Shown here piece after piece: positions 46,818 through 55,811 of a stretch of DNA of 64,000 bases (position 1 is the first letter of the stretch; each line of letters starts with the position of its first letter). The stretch comes from Nonomuraea glycinis (lineage in GTDB: Bacteria > Actinomycetota > Actinomycetes > Streptosporangiales > Streptosporangiaceae), in contig NZ_BMNK01000003.1 of assembly GCF_014646515.1 (NCBI RefSeq), positions 701,456 through 765,455 on the forward strand. The letters are read 5' to 3'. The position numbers and the translations under genes are program-made. The notes under the pieces are model-generated. The model was not told where the DNA came from, ran no database searches, and saw only the letters and a list, made by a program, of their open reading frames with translations.

Positions 46818-48041
46818 ATGGATCTGACAGCCGACGAGGCGCGCAGGCTCATTCTGCGCGCCCAGGGATTCGTCGGCGCGGACGCGCGCCGGGGCGGCGT
46901 GCCCACGATGCTCCGCAGATTGGGCGCGGTGCAGCTCGACACGATCTCGGTGCTCGCCCGCTCGCACGAGCTGGTCGCCTACGCCCGCCTCGGCGCGGTG
47001 GGCAGGCCGACCATCGAGCGCGCCTACTGGGACTCCCCCGCCCAGAGCTTCGAATACTGGTGCCACGCGGCCTGCATCCTGCCCATCGAGCACTGGCCCC
47101 TCTACGAGTTCAGGCGGCGCGCCTACCGCGAGCGCCGCCAGCGCTGGCACAAGGTGCCCGACAACGTCGACAAGCTGCTGCAGCAGGTCCGCGACTCCGG
47201 CCCGCTCACCACCTCGGACGTGGGCGGCGCCAAGAACGGCGGCCCGTGGTGGGACTGGTCGGACTCCAAGATCGGGTTGGAGTGGCTGCTGGACATCGGC
47301 GAAGTGGTCTGCTCCCGCCGCGTCGGCTGGCGCCGGACCTACGACCTGGCCGAGCGCGTGGTCCCCGCCGACCTCTTGGCCCAGGACCTCACCGACGAGG
47401 AGTGCGTCGCACGGCTGGCGGCCATCGCAGGCCGTTCCCTGGGCGTGACCACGAGATCCGACCTGATCGACTTCCTCCGCCTCCAGGGCCGCTTCACGGC
47501 CCTCCTCGACGAGGCCCTCCTCAGCGGCGCCGCCGGCCTGGTCCCCGTCCGAGTCTCAGGCTGGCCCAACCCCCGGCGCACTTCCGCGCCCACCGCCGGC
47601 TCGGGGTCCTTCGGCGCGGGCCCCGCCAACGCGTGGGCCGACCCCGCCGCCCTGGAGTCGGAGCCTCGCGGCCGCCACCGCACCACACTCATCTCGCCGT
47701 TCGACTCGCTGATCTGGCACCGCGGTCGCACCGAGCGCATCTTCGGCTTCAACTACCAGCTTGAGCTGTACGTCCCCAAGCACAAGCGAGTGCACGGCTA
47801 CTTCACCATGCCCGTGCTGGCCGGTGGCCGCCTGATCGGCCGCATCGACCCCGCCCGTGAAGGCACCACCCTGGTGGCCAGACAGCTCAGCCTCGAACCA
47901 GGATTAACCAGCACCAAATGGGTGGACGCCCTGCGCGACGCGCTGTGGAGCGCCGCCGAGTGGGTGGGCTGCGACTCGGTCCGAGTCGACCGCACCGACC
48001 CACCGGAGCTGGCGAAACTCCTGAGCGAGCCGCCCGCTTAA
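46818..48041 (+). CDS. Winged-helix DNA glycosylase, AlkZ/YcaQ (AlkX) family
   Basis: About 407 residues from ATG at 46818 (GGAA six bases before; ATG at 46794 also possible). HTH_42 family: LTADEARRLILRAQGFVG, then the catalytic GAVQLDTISVLARSHELVAYARLG. The QxD triplet (Gln-Leu-Asp) is that of E. coli YcaQ/AlkX rather than the QxQ of Streptomyces AlkZ. Such enzymes unhook interstrand DNA crosslinks or remove bulky adducts. Later FDSLIWHRGRTERIFGFNYQLELYVP is also conserved. A QxD housekeeping type argues against dedication to one natural product. Confidence 0.92.
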   Translation: MDLTADEARRLILRAQGFVGADARRGGVPTMLRRLGAVQLDTISVLARSHELVAYARLGAVGRPTIERAYWDSPAQSFEYWCHAACILPIEHWPLYEFRRRAYRERRQRWHKVPDNVDKLLQQVRDSGPLTTSDVGGAKNGGPWWDWSDSKIGLEWLLDIGEVVCSRRVGWRRTYDLAERVVPADLLAQDLTDEECVARLAAIAGRSLGVTTRSDLIDFLRLQGRFTALLDEALLSGAAGLVPVRVSGWPNPRRTSAPTAGSGSFGAGPANAWADPAALESEPRGRHRTTLISPFDSLIWHRGRTERIFGFNYQLELYVPKHKRVHGYFTMPVLAGGRLIGRIDPAREGTTLVARQLSLEPGLTSTKWVDALRDALWSAAEWVGCDSVRVDRTDPPELAKLLSEPPA

Positions 48042-48129
48042 CCCCGAGCGGCCCAAGACCCTTGCCACCGAGGCCGCAGGGCAAAGGGCGGCCTCAGTGG
48101 AAGGTGACCCCGGCACCTGAGACGCGTGC

Positions 48130-48345
48130 CGCCGCCGCTCGTTAGAAATCCGTGCCGCCACTCGCGAGCCACCGCTCGCTGGAGGGCGGTGCAGCCGCTC
48201 GTAAGAAATCCGTTGCCGCCACTCGCGAGCCGCCGCTCGCTGGAGGGCGGTGCAGCCGCTCGTAAGAAATCCGTTGCCGCCACTCGCGTGCCGCCACTCG
48301 CTGGGGGGCGGTGCAGCCGCTCGCCGGAGGCCCGTGCCGCCCCTC
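48130..48345. repeat. Tandem minisatellite, about 60-base unit, nearly four copies
   Basis: The phrase GCCGCTCGT(T/A)AGAAATCC followed by GCCACTCGCGAGCC and CTGGAGGGCGGTGCA recurs with unit starts at 48134, 48194, 48255 and 48316 (periods 60, 61, 61). The last copy diverges. It fills the gap between the glycosylase and the response regulator; the rest of the 48042-48419 gap holds nothing recognisable. Confidence 0.85.
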
Positions 48346-48419
48346 GGCGAAGGCCCGTGCCGTCGCGCTTGGGGAGGGCGGCGGCTTTGCTTCGGGTCAG
48401 GGGGTTTCAAGCACGCGGG

Positions 48420-49118
48420 TCAGGTGATTTCCAGCATGCGTTCGCGTACTGCGTAGACGACGGCTTCCATGCGTGAATGCAGTTGCAGTTTGTCCAGGAT
48501 GTTGCGGACGTGGTTCTTGACGGTGTTCTCGGAGATGAACAACTGTTTGGCGATCTCGCGGTTGTTCATGCCCTTGGCCACCAGGCGCAGGACTTCCATC
48601 TCGCGCTCCGTCAGCCTCGGGACCGGGAGCTGGGGGGGACGTTCGCTCTCCTTGCGGCTCATGTTGGCGAACTCGCTGATGAGCTTGGCCGCCATGGCCG
48701 GGTTGATTAACGACTGCCCTTCGTGCACGCCGCGAACCGCCGCCGGAACGTCGTTGATCTGCACGTCCTTGAGGAGGTAGCCGGTGGCGCCGGCCTTGAT
48801 GGCCTCGAAGAGGTCTTCCTCCTCGTCACTCACCGTCAGCATGATGATCCTGGTGCTGGGGACGGACGCCTTGATGCCCTTGGTCGCCTCGATGCCGTCC
48901 TGCCTGGGCATCCGTACGTCCATCAAAGCCACGTCGGGCATGAGGCGGTCGGCCAGTTCGACCGCCTCCTGCCCGTCGCTCGCTTCACCGACCACTTCGA
49001 TATCGGGCTCTGCGGCCAACGCCAGCGCCAGGCTCCGCCTGATCAGCTCATGATCGTCAACGATCATCACGCGGATCGGCTCGCCACCTGCTGGGCGCGC
49101 GTCGACGGAATCCGTCAC
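48420..49118 (-). CDS. NarL/LuxR-family response regulator, no adjacent kinase
   Basis: 232 residues. Receiver domain with acidic pair VDDHE and phospho-acceptor Asp67 in ALMDVRMPRQDG, Thr in MLTVSDEEE, Lys in YLLKD. LuxR helix-turn-helix near the end (LTEREMEVLRLVAKGMNNREI, FISENTVKNHV). No histidine kinase lies next to it. Its position between hpf and the secA region matches other actinobacteria, where this regulator is also an orphan. Target genes unknown. Confidence 0.92.
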   Translation of the reverse strand: MTDSVDARPAGGEPIRVMIVDDHELIRRSLALALAAEPDIEVVGEASDGQEAVELADRLMPDVALMDVRMPRQDGIEATKGIKASVPSTRIIMLTVSDEEEDLFEAIKAGATGYLLKDVQINDVPAAVRGVHEGQSLINPAMAAKLISEFANMSRKESERPPQLPVPRLTEREMEVLRLVAKGMNNREIAKQLFISENTVKNHVRNILDKLQLHSRMEAVVYAVRERMLEIT

Positions 49119-49287
49119 GAAGCCTCCCTGGGCCTCGCGGCCGCCGTGCTATCGCTTCGCTCGCTCACCTTCGCCTGACTGAGCTCGCTCACGTCTCCTC
49201 CTCGTCGGGGGCCAGAGCCGTTGAACCGCAATGATGGCACGTGTGCCGCGGTGGTCGGGTGGTCGAGAAGATCTTTTTGGCGGACGA

Positions 49288-49956
49288 TCAGGGCTCTACG
49301 AGCCGCAATACGCCATAGTTATAGCCGCGCCGGTTGTACACCACACATGGCTGGCCACTCTCCTTGTCGCGGAACAGATAGAAGTCGTGTCCGACCAGCT
49401 CCATCTCGAGGAGGGCCTGGTCGATGGTCATGGGTTCCGCTCGGTGACACTTCTCCCGGACGATGAGCGGGCCCTCGCCCTCCATCTCGATGGGAACGAT
49501 GTCGTCGTCGTAGGGCTCGGTGTCCGGCAGCTGGTCCTCATCGTCGGACGCTGCCTGCGCGGGGGTGGCGGTCGCCTGCTGCGGGGGCGGGGCCTGGGCC
49601 AGGTCGGGCATCGCGGTGATCTCCGCCATGGACGGCTGGCCATGGTTGCCGTGGTGGACCTTGCGCCGGTCGGCGAGTCTGCGCAGGCGCCCTTCCAGCT
49701 TGTCGAGGGCCAGGTCCAGGGCGGCGAAGCGGTCGTCGGCGGAGGCCTCGGCGCGAATGGCGGGTCCTCGAGAGTGAATGGTGAGCTCGACGCGCTCACG
49801 TTGGTCGGCGAGGCGCGGGTTGCGCTCCTTCGACACCTCCACATCGACTCGGATGAGTTTGTTGTCCAGACGCTCGATCCTGGCCAGCTTGGTCGTCACT
49901 TGGTCGCGGAACCGATCACTCACTCCGGTGTGCCGGCCCTTGACGATGATGTCCAT
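49288..49956 (-). CDS. hpf: Long-form ribosome hibernation promoting factor
   Basis: 222 residues. N-terminal HPF/RaiA domain (MDIIVKGRHTGVSDRFRDQV, LDLALDKLEGRLRRLADRRK), acidic linker, and the C-terminal dimerisation domain of long HPF (PMTIDQALLEMELVGHDFYLF, GQPCVVYNRRGYNYGVLRL). It pairs 70S ribosomes into inactive 100S dimers in stationary phase. GGGGGG lies seven bases before the ATG. Confidence 0.95.
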   Translation of the reverse strand: MDIIVKGRHTGVSDRFRDQVTTKLARIERLDNKLIRVDVEVSKERNPRLADQRERVELTIHSRGPAIRAEASADDRFAALDLALDKLEGRLRRLADRRKVHHGNHGQPSMAEITAMPDLAQAPPPQQATATPAQAASDDEDQLPDTEPYDDDIVPIEMEGEGPLIVREKCHRAEPMTIDQALLEMELVGHDFYLFRDKESGQPCVVYNRRGYNYGVLRLVEP

Positions 49957-50568
49957 GCAACAGCCCCCCTTCGTCTAACGACTGAGAAAGAGCGCCCGAC
50001 GACGTGCCTGCCGGGCGGGGTCTTCTGTCTGCCTTCCTGTCACCGTTACCCTCTTCCGACGTTTAGTCACCGGGAACTCGGGTGGCACCCGCCCGGCCGA
50101 CCTGGTCTTCGACCCCACATCCGCCTGCTGAGAGTCTCGCGGCTCTGTTGCCACTACTGCCCTTCTCTCCTGACGAGGGACATCTGGACCCTCGGGGAGG
50201 CAGGACTTACCCCTAAGCCGCACCGTGATCGGTCGACAAAGAGTCGCCTTACGTGGACCGTTTTGCCTGCGACTGGCATCGGCTAGCAGAGCCGGGAGCC
50301 CCGGCTCTGCGCAACCACGGACCCGAACGGGTGCCATGTTCAGACGCTATCCGGATCGGCGGCGAATGTCAGCCAGAGGATTACCCAAAGGATCACTTTC
50401 TGTGATTTTGTCCGGCCGCCGCGGCGATGCGGAATCCCCGGACGGCCGGGGTCGCATCACGTACGCCCGCGCGGCAACGGACCGCTGAACTGCGCCCCTG
50501 GCGAGAGCGGCTCATGTCCGTGGGCGGCGCACCGCGGACCGCAGAATTGGATCTTTCTTTACAGACTG
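49957..50568. other. Noncoding gap between hpf and comF
   Basis: About 610 bases. I see no convincing gene: open frames here are short and lack signals. It should hold the hpf promoter. An AT-rich patch around 50548-50570 (GGATCTTTCTTTACAGACTG) next to the comF 3' end is the only compositional oddity. Confidence 0.6.
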
Positions 50569-51258
50569 TCACCGTAATCGGCACCGCTCTTTTCGGCGTG
50601 TCGCGGCGAGGGTTACGGCCAGGGGAACCACCGTCCCCGCCGCCCGCAGCGCTCTGGCGGCCTCGGCCAGGGTGCGGCCGGTGGTGACGACGTCATCCAG
50701 AAGCAGCACAGACGCCCCTGGCGGCTCTCCGGCGCCGTCCCGTACCCGGAGAGAGGAGGCGAGGTTCGCGGCCCGCTGCGTCGAACTCAGGCCCGCCTGG
50801 TCCGCCACCTCTCGCACCTGCCGCAGCACCGGCCACACCCGCGCTTCCACCCCGCAGACCCTCAGCCGTCGTACGGCCGGCGCCGCCAGCCCGCCCACCG
50901 GGTCGTGCCCCCTCCCCCGGACGGACCGCCGCGCGCTCGGCACCGGCACCACGGCGAACGGCCCCCGCACCCGCCCCGCCCGTACGGCGAAGGCCACGGT
51001 GAAGGCCAGCACCTCCGCCAGCACCGACCCCAGCGCCGTCTCCCCACGCTCCTTGTAGGCGACCACCGCCTTGCGCAACGCCCCTGTGTACGGCGCGGCG
51101 GACCAGCATTCGGGCAACCCCGGCGGACAGGGCGACGGCATCCGGCGCCCCGGGGCGGCGGCGACGCGCCCCAGGCAGCCGTCGCACAGCCGCGCACCGG
51201 CGCTGCCGCAGCCCACGCAGGACTGCGGTGCCAGCAGGGTCAACAGAGTGTCCAGCAC
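50569..51258 (-). CDS. comF: ComF family phosphoribosyltransferase-like protein
   Basis: About 229 residues from GTG at 51258 (VLDTLLTLLAPQSCVGCG); the frame stays open to 51348. An N-terminal zinc-ribbon (CVGCGSAGARLCDGC) precedes a phosphoribosyltransferase fold with the PRPP motif VLLLDDVVTTGRTLAEA. ComF in naturally competent bacteria helps DNA uptake; in actinobacteria the role is unclear. The 3' neighbour is the hpf gap; upstream is lpqB. Confidence 0.88.
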   Translation of the reverse strand: MLDTLLTLLAPQSCVGCGSAGARLCDGCLGRVAAAPGRRMPSPCPPGLPECWSAAPYTGALRKAVVAYKERGETALGSVLAEVLAFTVAFAVRAGRVRGPFAVVPVPSARRSVRGRGHDPVGGLAAPAVRRLRVCGVEARVWPVLRQVREVADQAGLSSTQRAANLASSLRVRDGAGEPPGASVLLLDDVVTTGRTLAEAARALRAAGTVVPLAVTLAATRRKERCRLR

Positions 51259-51375
51259 AGCCCCAGCATGCCGTCCCACCCCGACGACGACCGGCGGGCC
51301 GACCGGCCCCGAACCAGGACAAGCCGCCCGATCCGCCCACATCGACATGGTCCGGCACGGCCCCGAGCAGGTGCT

Positions 51376-53136
51376 TCAGCCCAGAGGGAAGAGAGGGCCG
51401 TCGACGGCGGTCGCCGGCTTGGGGATCCAGGTCTGCTTGTCGCGGGCGAACTCCAGGATCTCCTTGCCGTCCTCCGTGGTGGCAAGAATGATCTCGCCCA
51501 CGGCGGCCAGGCTCGTCAGGAGCTTGCTGGTGGTCGGGAGCTGGGTGGTCTCGCCGTCGCTGACGTTGATCTCCTTGACCACCTGGCCCGCCTTGGTCTG
51601 GACGAGCACCAGCAGGTGGTCGCCGTCCCCCCAGGCGATGTCGAGGATCTTGTCGTCCCGCTCGGCCATGGTGAGCAGGTGGAAGTTGCTCAACATGGCG
51701 CCGGCGCCGCCGCCGTTCAGGGCGCCGACCTGGACCTGGCCGGTGCCGATCCGGACGGCGACCCGTACGCCGTCTCTGGCCATCCGCAGCGAGGTGACGT
51801 CCATGCCCTGCAGGGCGGGGGCGGCGACGTGCTCGGGGCCTCTGCTGACGGCCGGGTGGGAGCGGAGCACCTGCCCGTTGTGCCGGTCGAAGGTCCACAG
51901 GGTGCCGTCGCGGTGCCAGGAGGGGTCGGTCAGCTCCGTACCGGGGATCGACTCCTGCCAGCGGGCCTCGGCGGCGTGCCTGGTCACCCAGATGCCGCCG
52001 GCGGCGGATCGGGCGGCGACGCGGTCGCGGTCCTTGGCGATGGCGAAGCCGGAGTGGTCACCGCCGGGCTGGCCGGCCGGGCCGACGAGCGGCTCGCCCT
52101 CGCCGTCACCGCGCATCATCTGGACGGCGCCATGGCTGGTGTAGAAGACCTGGTTGTCCTCGCTGCCGAGCCATTTCTCGGGCAGGCTGGGCTCGATGAC
52201 GAGCGGGCCGGTCACGGAGAACGGCTCGCCGTCGATCTGCACCTCAAGGGTGCGCCCGCTGGCCAGCTTGTTGTAGCTCAGACTGGCTCTGAGCTGGGCC
52301 TTCAGGCCTTCGAGGAAGGTGTCGGCGGTGAACGGGCCGGCGAGGTTGATGACGACGCGGTCCTCACTGGACCTGATGGACCTGACCCGCGCCTTGACCG
52401 GGAACTCGTTGCCGACGGCGCCCTCCAGCGCGCTGGTCGGGCCCTCGATGAGGCGTTCGACGACGGTCTGGGCGAAGCTCTCCGTCGGTTTGACGCGCAG
52501 CCGGACCCGGTCGGCCACGAGCCGGTCCGGTTCGCGGTCGCCCGCGGAGGTGCCGTTCAGGTAGTAGAGGTTCGTCGGCCGGTAGGCGCGCCGCACGTCG
52601 GCGTCGGTCAGCAGCAGGCCCTGCGGGAGGAGGTTGACGCGGAAGGCGCCGGCGGCGTCCTTCACCAGGGTGATCGCCCTGGTGACCTTGCCGTCCTCGG
52701 CGGGGGCGACGGGAACGTACGTGTCGTCCTCGTTGATCTGGGCGATCTTCGTGCCGAGGATCGTGACGATCGTCTCCTTCTTCTCCTTGTTCTCGACGAT
52801 GTCGTCGAACCGGAAGGCGTTGTCGATCACGGTCACGGCGCCGTCGGGCTTCCAGACCCGGCGGGCCTCCTCGGTCAGATACTTCGGCAGGATGCTGGGG
52901 TCGTCGCCGTAGGCGGCCATGGCGGCCTGCAGGCCCTCCACGACCTGCTGCGCGCTCCACTCCTTCTTGGGCTCGACGGCCACCATGCGCTGGAACGGCA
53001 CGGTCACCGAGTCGCCGCTGCCCGCCTCGTCCACCGGGAACGGTCCGCCCACCGGGATCACCGCGCAGCCCGATCCGCTCAGCACCGCGGCGAGCGCGCA
53101 GGCGAGGGCGGCGGCGAGCCGTCTAGTCGACGTCAT
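51376..53136 (-). CDS. lpqB: Lipoprotein LpqB
   Basis: About 586 residues from ATG at 53136, overlapping the end of mtrB by 14 bases. Signal peptide with lipobox LSGSGC (Cys about 24). Then a GerMN-like pair of domains (SAQQVVEGLQAAMAAYG, LTEEARRVWKPDGAV, VERLIEGPTSAL) and a C-terminal beta-propeller-like region, the layout of LpqB. LpqB binds the outside part of MtrB and dampens MtrA phosphorylation in mycobacteria and Streptomyces. Order mtrA-mtrB-lpqB is the conserved one. Confidence 0.95.
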   Translation of the reverse strand: MTSTRRLAAALACALAAVLSGSGCAVIPVGGPFPVDEAGSGDSVTVPFQRMVAVEPKKEWSAQQVVEGLQAAMAAYGDDPSILPKYLTEEARRVWKPDGAVTVIDNAFRFDDIVENKEKKETIVTILGTKIAQINEDDTYVPVAPAEDGKVTRAITLVKDAAGAFRVNLLPQGLLLTDADVRRAYRPTNLYYLNGTSAGDREPDRLVADRVRLRVKPTESFAQTVVERLIEGPTSALEGAVGNEFPVKARVRSIRSSEDRVVINLAGPFTADTFLEGLKAQLRASLSYNKLASGRTLEVQIDGEPFSVTGPLVIEPSLPEKWLGSEDNQVFYTSHGAVQMMRGDGEGEPLVGPAGQPGGDHSGFAIAKDRDRVAARSAAGGIWVTRHAAEARWQESIPGTELTDPSWHRDGTLWTFDRHNGQVLRSHPAVSRGPEHVAAPALQGMDVTSLRMARDGVRVAVRIGTGQVQVGALNGGGAGAMLSNFHLLTMAERDDKILDIAWGDGDHLLVLVQTKAGQVVKEINVSDGETTQLPTTSKLLTSLAAVGEIILATTEDGKEILEFARDKQTWIPKPATAVDGPLFPLG

Positions 53137-54859
53137 GGCCACCCCCGTCGCCGACGGCGGGCAGCAGCACCGGCGTCATCTGGTGGCCCCGCCAGGTGCG
53201 GCGCATCTCGATCTCGGGCGGCACCAGCGACAGCGGCGAGCCCTTCAGGTCGACCCCGGCACGCCTGGGCAGCGTCAGCCGGAACTGCGAGCCCTCCCCC
53301 GGCTGGCCCCACGCCTGCAGCCAGCCGCCGTGCAGCGAGGCGTCCTCGCGGGAGATGGCCAGGCCGAGCCCGGTGCCGCCGATGGTCCGGGCCCGCGACG
53401 GGTCGGCGCGCCAGAACCGGTCGAACACCAGGTTCTCCTCGCCGCCCTTCAGGCCGATGCCATGGTCGCGCACGGCCACGGCGACGGCGTCCCTGTCGGC
53501 GCCGACGGTCACCACGATGTCGCGGCCCTCGCCGTGCTCGATGGCGTTGAACAGCAGGTTGCGCAGGATGCGCTCCACCCGGCGATTGTCGATCTCGGCC
53601 AGGCACGGCTCGTTCGGCAGCCGGAGCTCGAAGCGGGTGCTGTGCCGCTCGGCCAGCGCCTCGGAGTCGGCGATGGCGCGCAGCACCACGTCGCGGACGT
53701 CGACGGAGTCGAGGTCGAGGTCGGCGGCGCCGGCGTCGTAGCGGCTGATCTCCAGCAGGTCGGCGAGCATCGACTCGAAGCGTTCGAGCTGGGCCTGCAT
53801 GAGCTCCGCGGAGCGCGAGGCCATCGGATCGAAGTCCTCGCGGGCGTCGTACAGCAGGTCGGCGGCCATCCGGACGGTGGTCAGCGGGGTGCGCAGCTCG
53901 TGAGAGACGTCGGAGACGAACTGCCGCTGGACCTGGGAGAGCTCTTCGAGCTGGTGGATCTTGAGCGCCAGGTTGACGGCCATCTCGTTGAACGAGGTCG
54001 CCAGGCGGGCCAGGTCGTCCTCGCCGCGCACCTTGAGCCGCTCGTCGAGCTTGCCGGCGGCCAGCCGCTCGGCGGCCTGCCTGGCCAGCCGCACCGGGCT
54101 GACGACCTGGCGGGTGACCAGGTAGGCGATGGCGGCGAGCAGGAGGACGAGGCCGAAGCCGACCACCACGATGGCCAGCCGGACGTTCGAGAGCATCTGC
54201 TCTTCGTCGCTGATCGGGAAGAAGTGGTAGACCTCGTAGCCGTCGGAGAGGTTGACCATGGCGCCGATCACCAGCGTCTGCGTCGGCTGGGCCTCGCCGG
54301 CGAAGCGGATCGGCTGGGTGGAGCGCTGCGGGCGGTCGATGAACTTCTCGGCCTGCCGCCTGAGCATCTGCTGCAGCGCGGGGGGTACGTCGCGGGGCGT
54401 GACCTTGCCCGAGGCGCGGGACTGGCCGGGCTCGGCCCGGTTGAGGATCAGCACCTCGTAGCGCGTCTTGGAGCCGTCGCCGCCGGTGCCGATGATGGCG
54501 TCCATCACCTCGTCGAGCGGGTTGGCCGGCACGTTCTTGGCGTCGGCGGGCTTGGCCTGGTCGTCCTGCTCACGGGTGAGCGCGTCGGCGATCCGCAGCC
54601 GGTCGGCGGAGGCGTCGCTGGCGGCCGACTGCTGGCGGCCTTCGATGACCGAGTTGTTGATCTGGTCCGACAGGAAGGCGCCCAGCACGACCACGACGAT
54701 CACCGAGATCACCAGGGTGCTGGTGACGACCTGGAGCTGGAGCGAGCGCCGCCAGACGCGCCGCACCCTGCCCACGAGACGCCGGGCTCGCCGTCGGACT
54801 CCGCCGAGTATCTGGCGGAGTGTCCGGCGGCGCGGGCGCCTCGTCGTGGTCGGGGGCAT
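53123..54859 (-). CDS. mtrB: Sensor histidine kinase MtrB
   Basis: 578 residues. Basic N-terminus, membrane helices at about 42-63 and 225-248, an extracytoplasmic loop between them, a HAMP segment, and the phospho-acceptor His320 in FVSDVSHELRTPLTTV. ATPase motifs: N-box NLLFNAIEHGEG, VRDHGIGL and GGTGLGLAIS. It partners MtrA to control cell-wall and division genes; LpqB is its accessory. Confidence 0.96.
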   Translation of the reverse strand: MPPTTTRRPRRRTLRQILGGVRRRARRLVGRVRRVWRRSLQLQVVTSTLVISVIVVVVLGAFLSDQINNSVIEGRQQSAASDASADRLRIADALTREQDDQAKPADAKNVPANPLDEVMDAIIGTGGDGSKTRYEVLILNRAEPGQSRASGKVTPRDVPPALQQMLRRQAEKFIDRPQRSTQPIRFAGEAQPTQTLVIGAMVNLSDGYEVYHFFPISDEEQMLSNVRLAIVVVGFGLVLLLAAIAYLVTRQVVSPVRLARQAAERLAAGKLDERLKVRGEDDLARLATSFNEMAVNLALKIHQLEELSQVQRQFVSDVSHELRTPLTTVRMAADLLYDAREDFDPMASRSAELMQAQLERFESMLADLLEISRYDAGAADLDLDSVDVRDVVLRAIADSEALAERHSTRFELRLPNEPCLAEIDNRRVERILRNLLFNAIEHGEGRDIVVTVGADRDAVAVAVRDHGIGLKGGEENLVFDRFWRADPSRARTIGGTGLGLAISREDASLHGGWLQAWGQPGEGSQFRLTLPRRAGVDLKGSPLSLVPPEIEMRRTWRGHQMTPVLLPAVGDGGGHDVD

Positions 54860-54876
54860 GGCAGGGAGGGGGCAGG

Positions 54877-55554
54877 CTACGCGGGGCCGGCTTTGTAGCC
54901 GACGCCGCGGACCGTCACCACGATCTCGGGGTGCTCGGGGTCCTTCTCGATCTTGGCCCTGAGCCGCTGCACGTGCACGTTGACCAGGCGGGTGTCGGCC
55001 GCGTGGCGGTAGCCCCAGACCTGCTCCAGCAGGACCTCGCGGGTGAACACCTGGCGCGGCTTGCGGGCCAGCGCGACGAGCAGGTCGAACTCCAGCGGCG
55101 TGAGGTTGATCGTCTCCTCATCCCGCTTGACCGAGTGGCCCGCCACGTCGATGGTGATGTCACCGATCTGCAGGATCTCCGGGGTGGGCTCGTCGGTACG
55201 GCGCAGCCGCGCGCGCACCCTGGCGACCAGCTCCTTCGGCTTGAACGGCTTGACGATGTAGTCATCGGCGCCGGACTCCAGCCCCAGCACGATGTCGATC
55301 GTGTCGCTCTTGGCGGTGAGCATGACGATGGGCACGCCCGACTCGGCCCTGATCCGGCGGGCGACATCGATGCCGTCGGCCCCCGGCAGCATCAGGTCGA
55401 GCAGGACGAGATCCGGGCGCGTGTCCCGGAAAGCGTCCAGCGCTTTGTCGCCATCGCTGACAAAGGATGGTTCGAAACCTTCGCCGCGGAGCACGATGCC
55501 CAACATCTCAGCAAGAGCGGCATCGTCGTCGACGACCAGCACTCGACCTTTCAT
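54877..55554 (-). CDS. mtrA: Response regulator MtrA
   Basis: 225 residues. Receiver with Asp53 in LVLLDLMLPGADGID, OmpR-type winged helix (LTPLEFDLLVALARKPRQVF, VLLEQVWGYRHAADTRLVNVHVQRLR). MtrA is essential in mycobacteria and links development, DNA replication and wall synthesis in Streptomyces. First gene of the mtrA-mtrB-lpqB run, 17 bases before mtrB. Confidence 0.97.
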   Translation of the reverse strand: MKGRVLVVDDDAALAEMLGIVLRGEGFEPSFVSDGDKALDAFRDTRPDLVLLDLMLPGADGIDVARRIRAESGVPIVMLTAKSDTIDIVLGLESGADDYIVKPFKPKELVARVRARLRRTDEPTPEILQIGDITIDVAGHSVKRDEETINLTPLEFDLLVALARKPRQVFTREVLLEQVWGYRHAADTRLVNVHVQRLRAKIEKDPEHPEIVVTVRGVGYKAGPA

Positions 55555-55811
55555 GGCCCCTCATTCGTTCTACGCATTCTGGGACATACCAGCACGATCG
55601 CTGAAGGTTACCCTCGCTCGGCACCTATGTGGGAACCAAGCGGAATTTCGGGCTCCCCACGACGATCGCAATATCAGTCTGCGGTAACGAAGCGACTTTC
55701 GGCCATCCCTGCGCAAGATCCGTCGCGTCAATCACCGGGGAATGCCGCCGGAAGGACCGGCGAATCGCCCTGACGACACCACTGACCCTCCCAGCGTGCC
55801 AGGATTGGGAT

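Noticed and set aside
48130..48345. Reading the 60-base repeats as a CRISPR array
   Set aside because: Units are contiguous with no unique spacers, so it is a minisatellite.
50045..50068. Possible stress-sigma promoter (GGGTAA with an upstream GACT) for hpf on the minus strand
   Set aside because: The spacing is 13 bases instead of 14-16 and the match is weak.
50225..50488. An 87-residue open frame in the hpf-comF gap
   Set aside because: No ribosome site, biased Arg/Ser/Pro composition and no recognisable domain.
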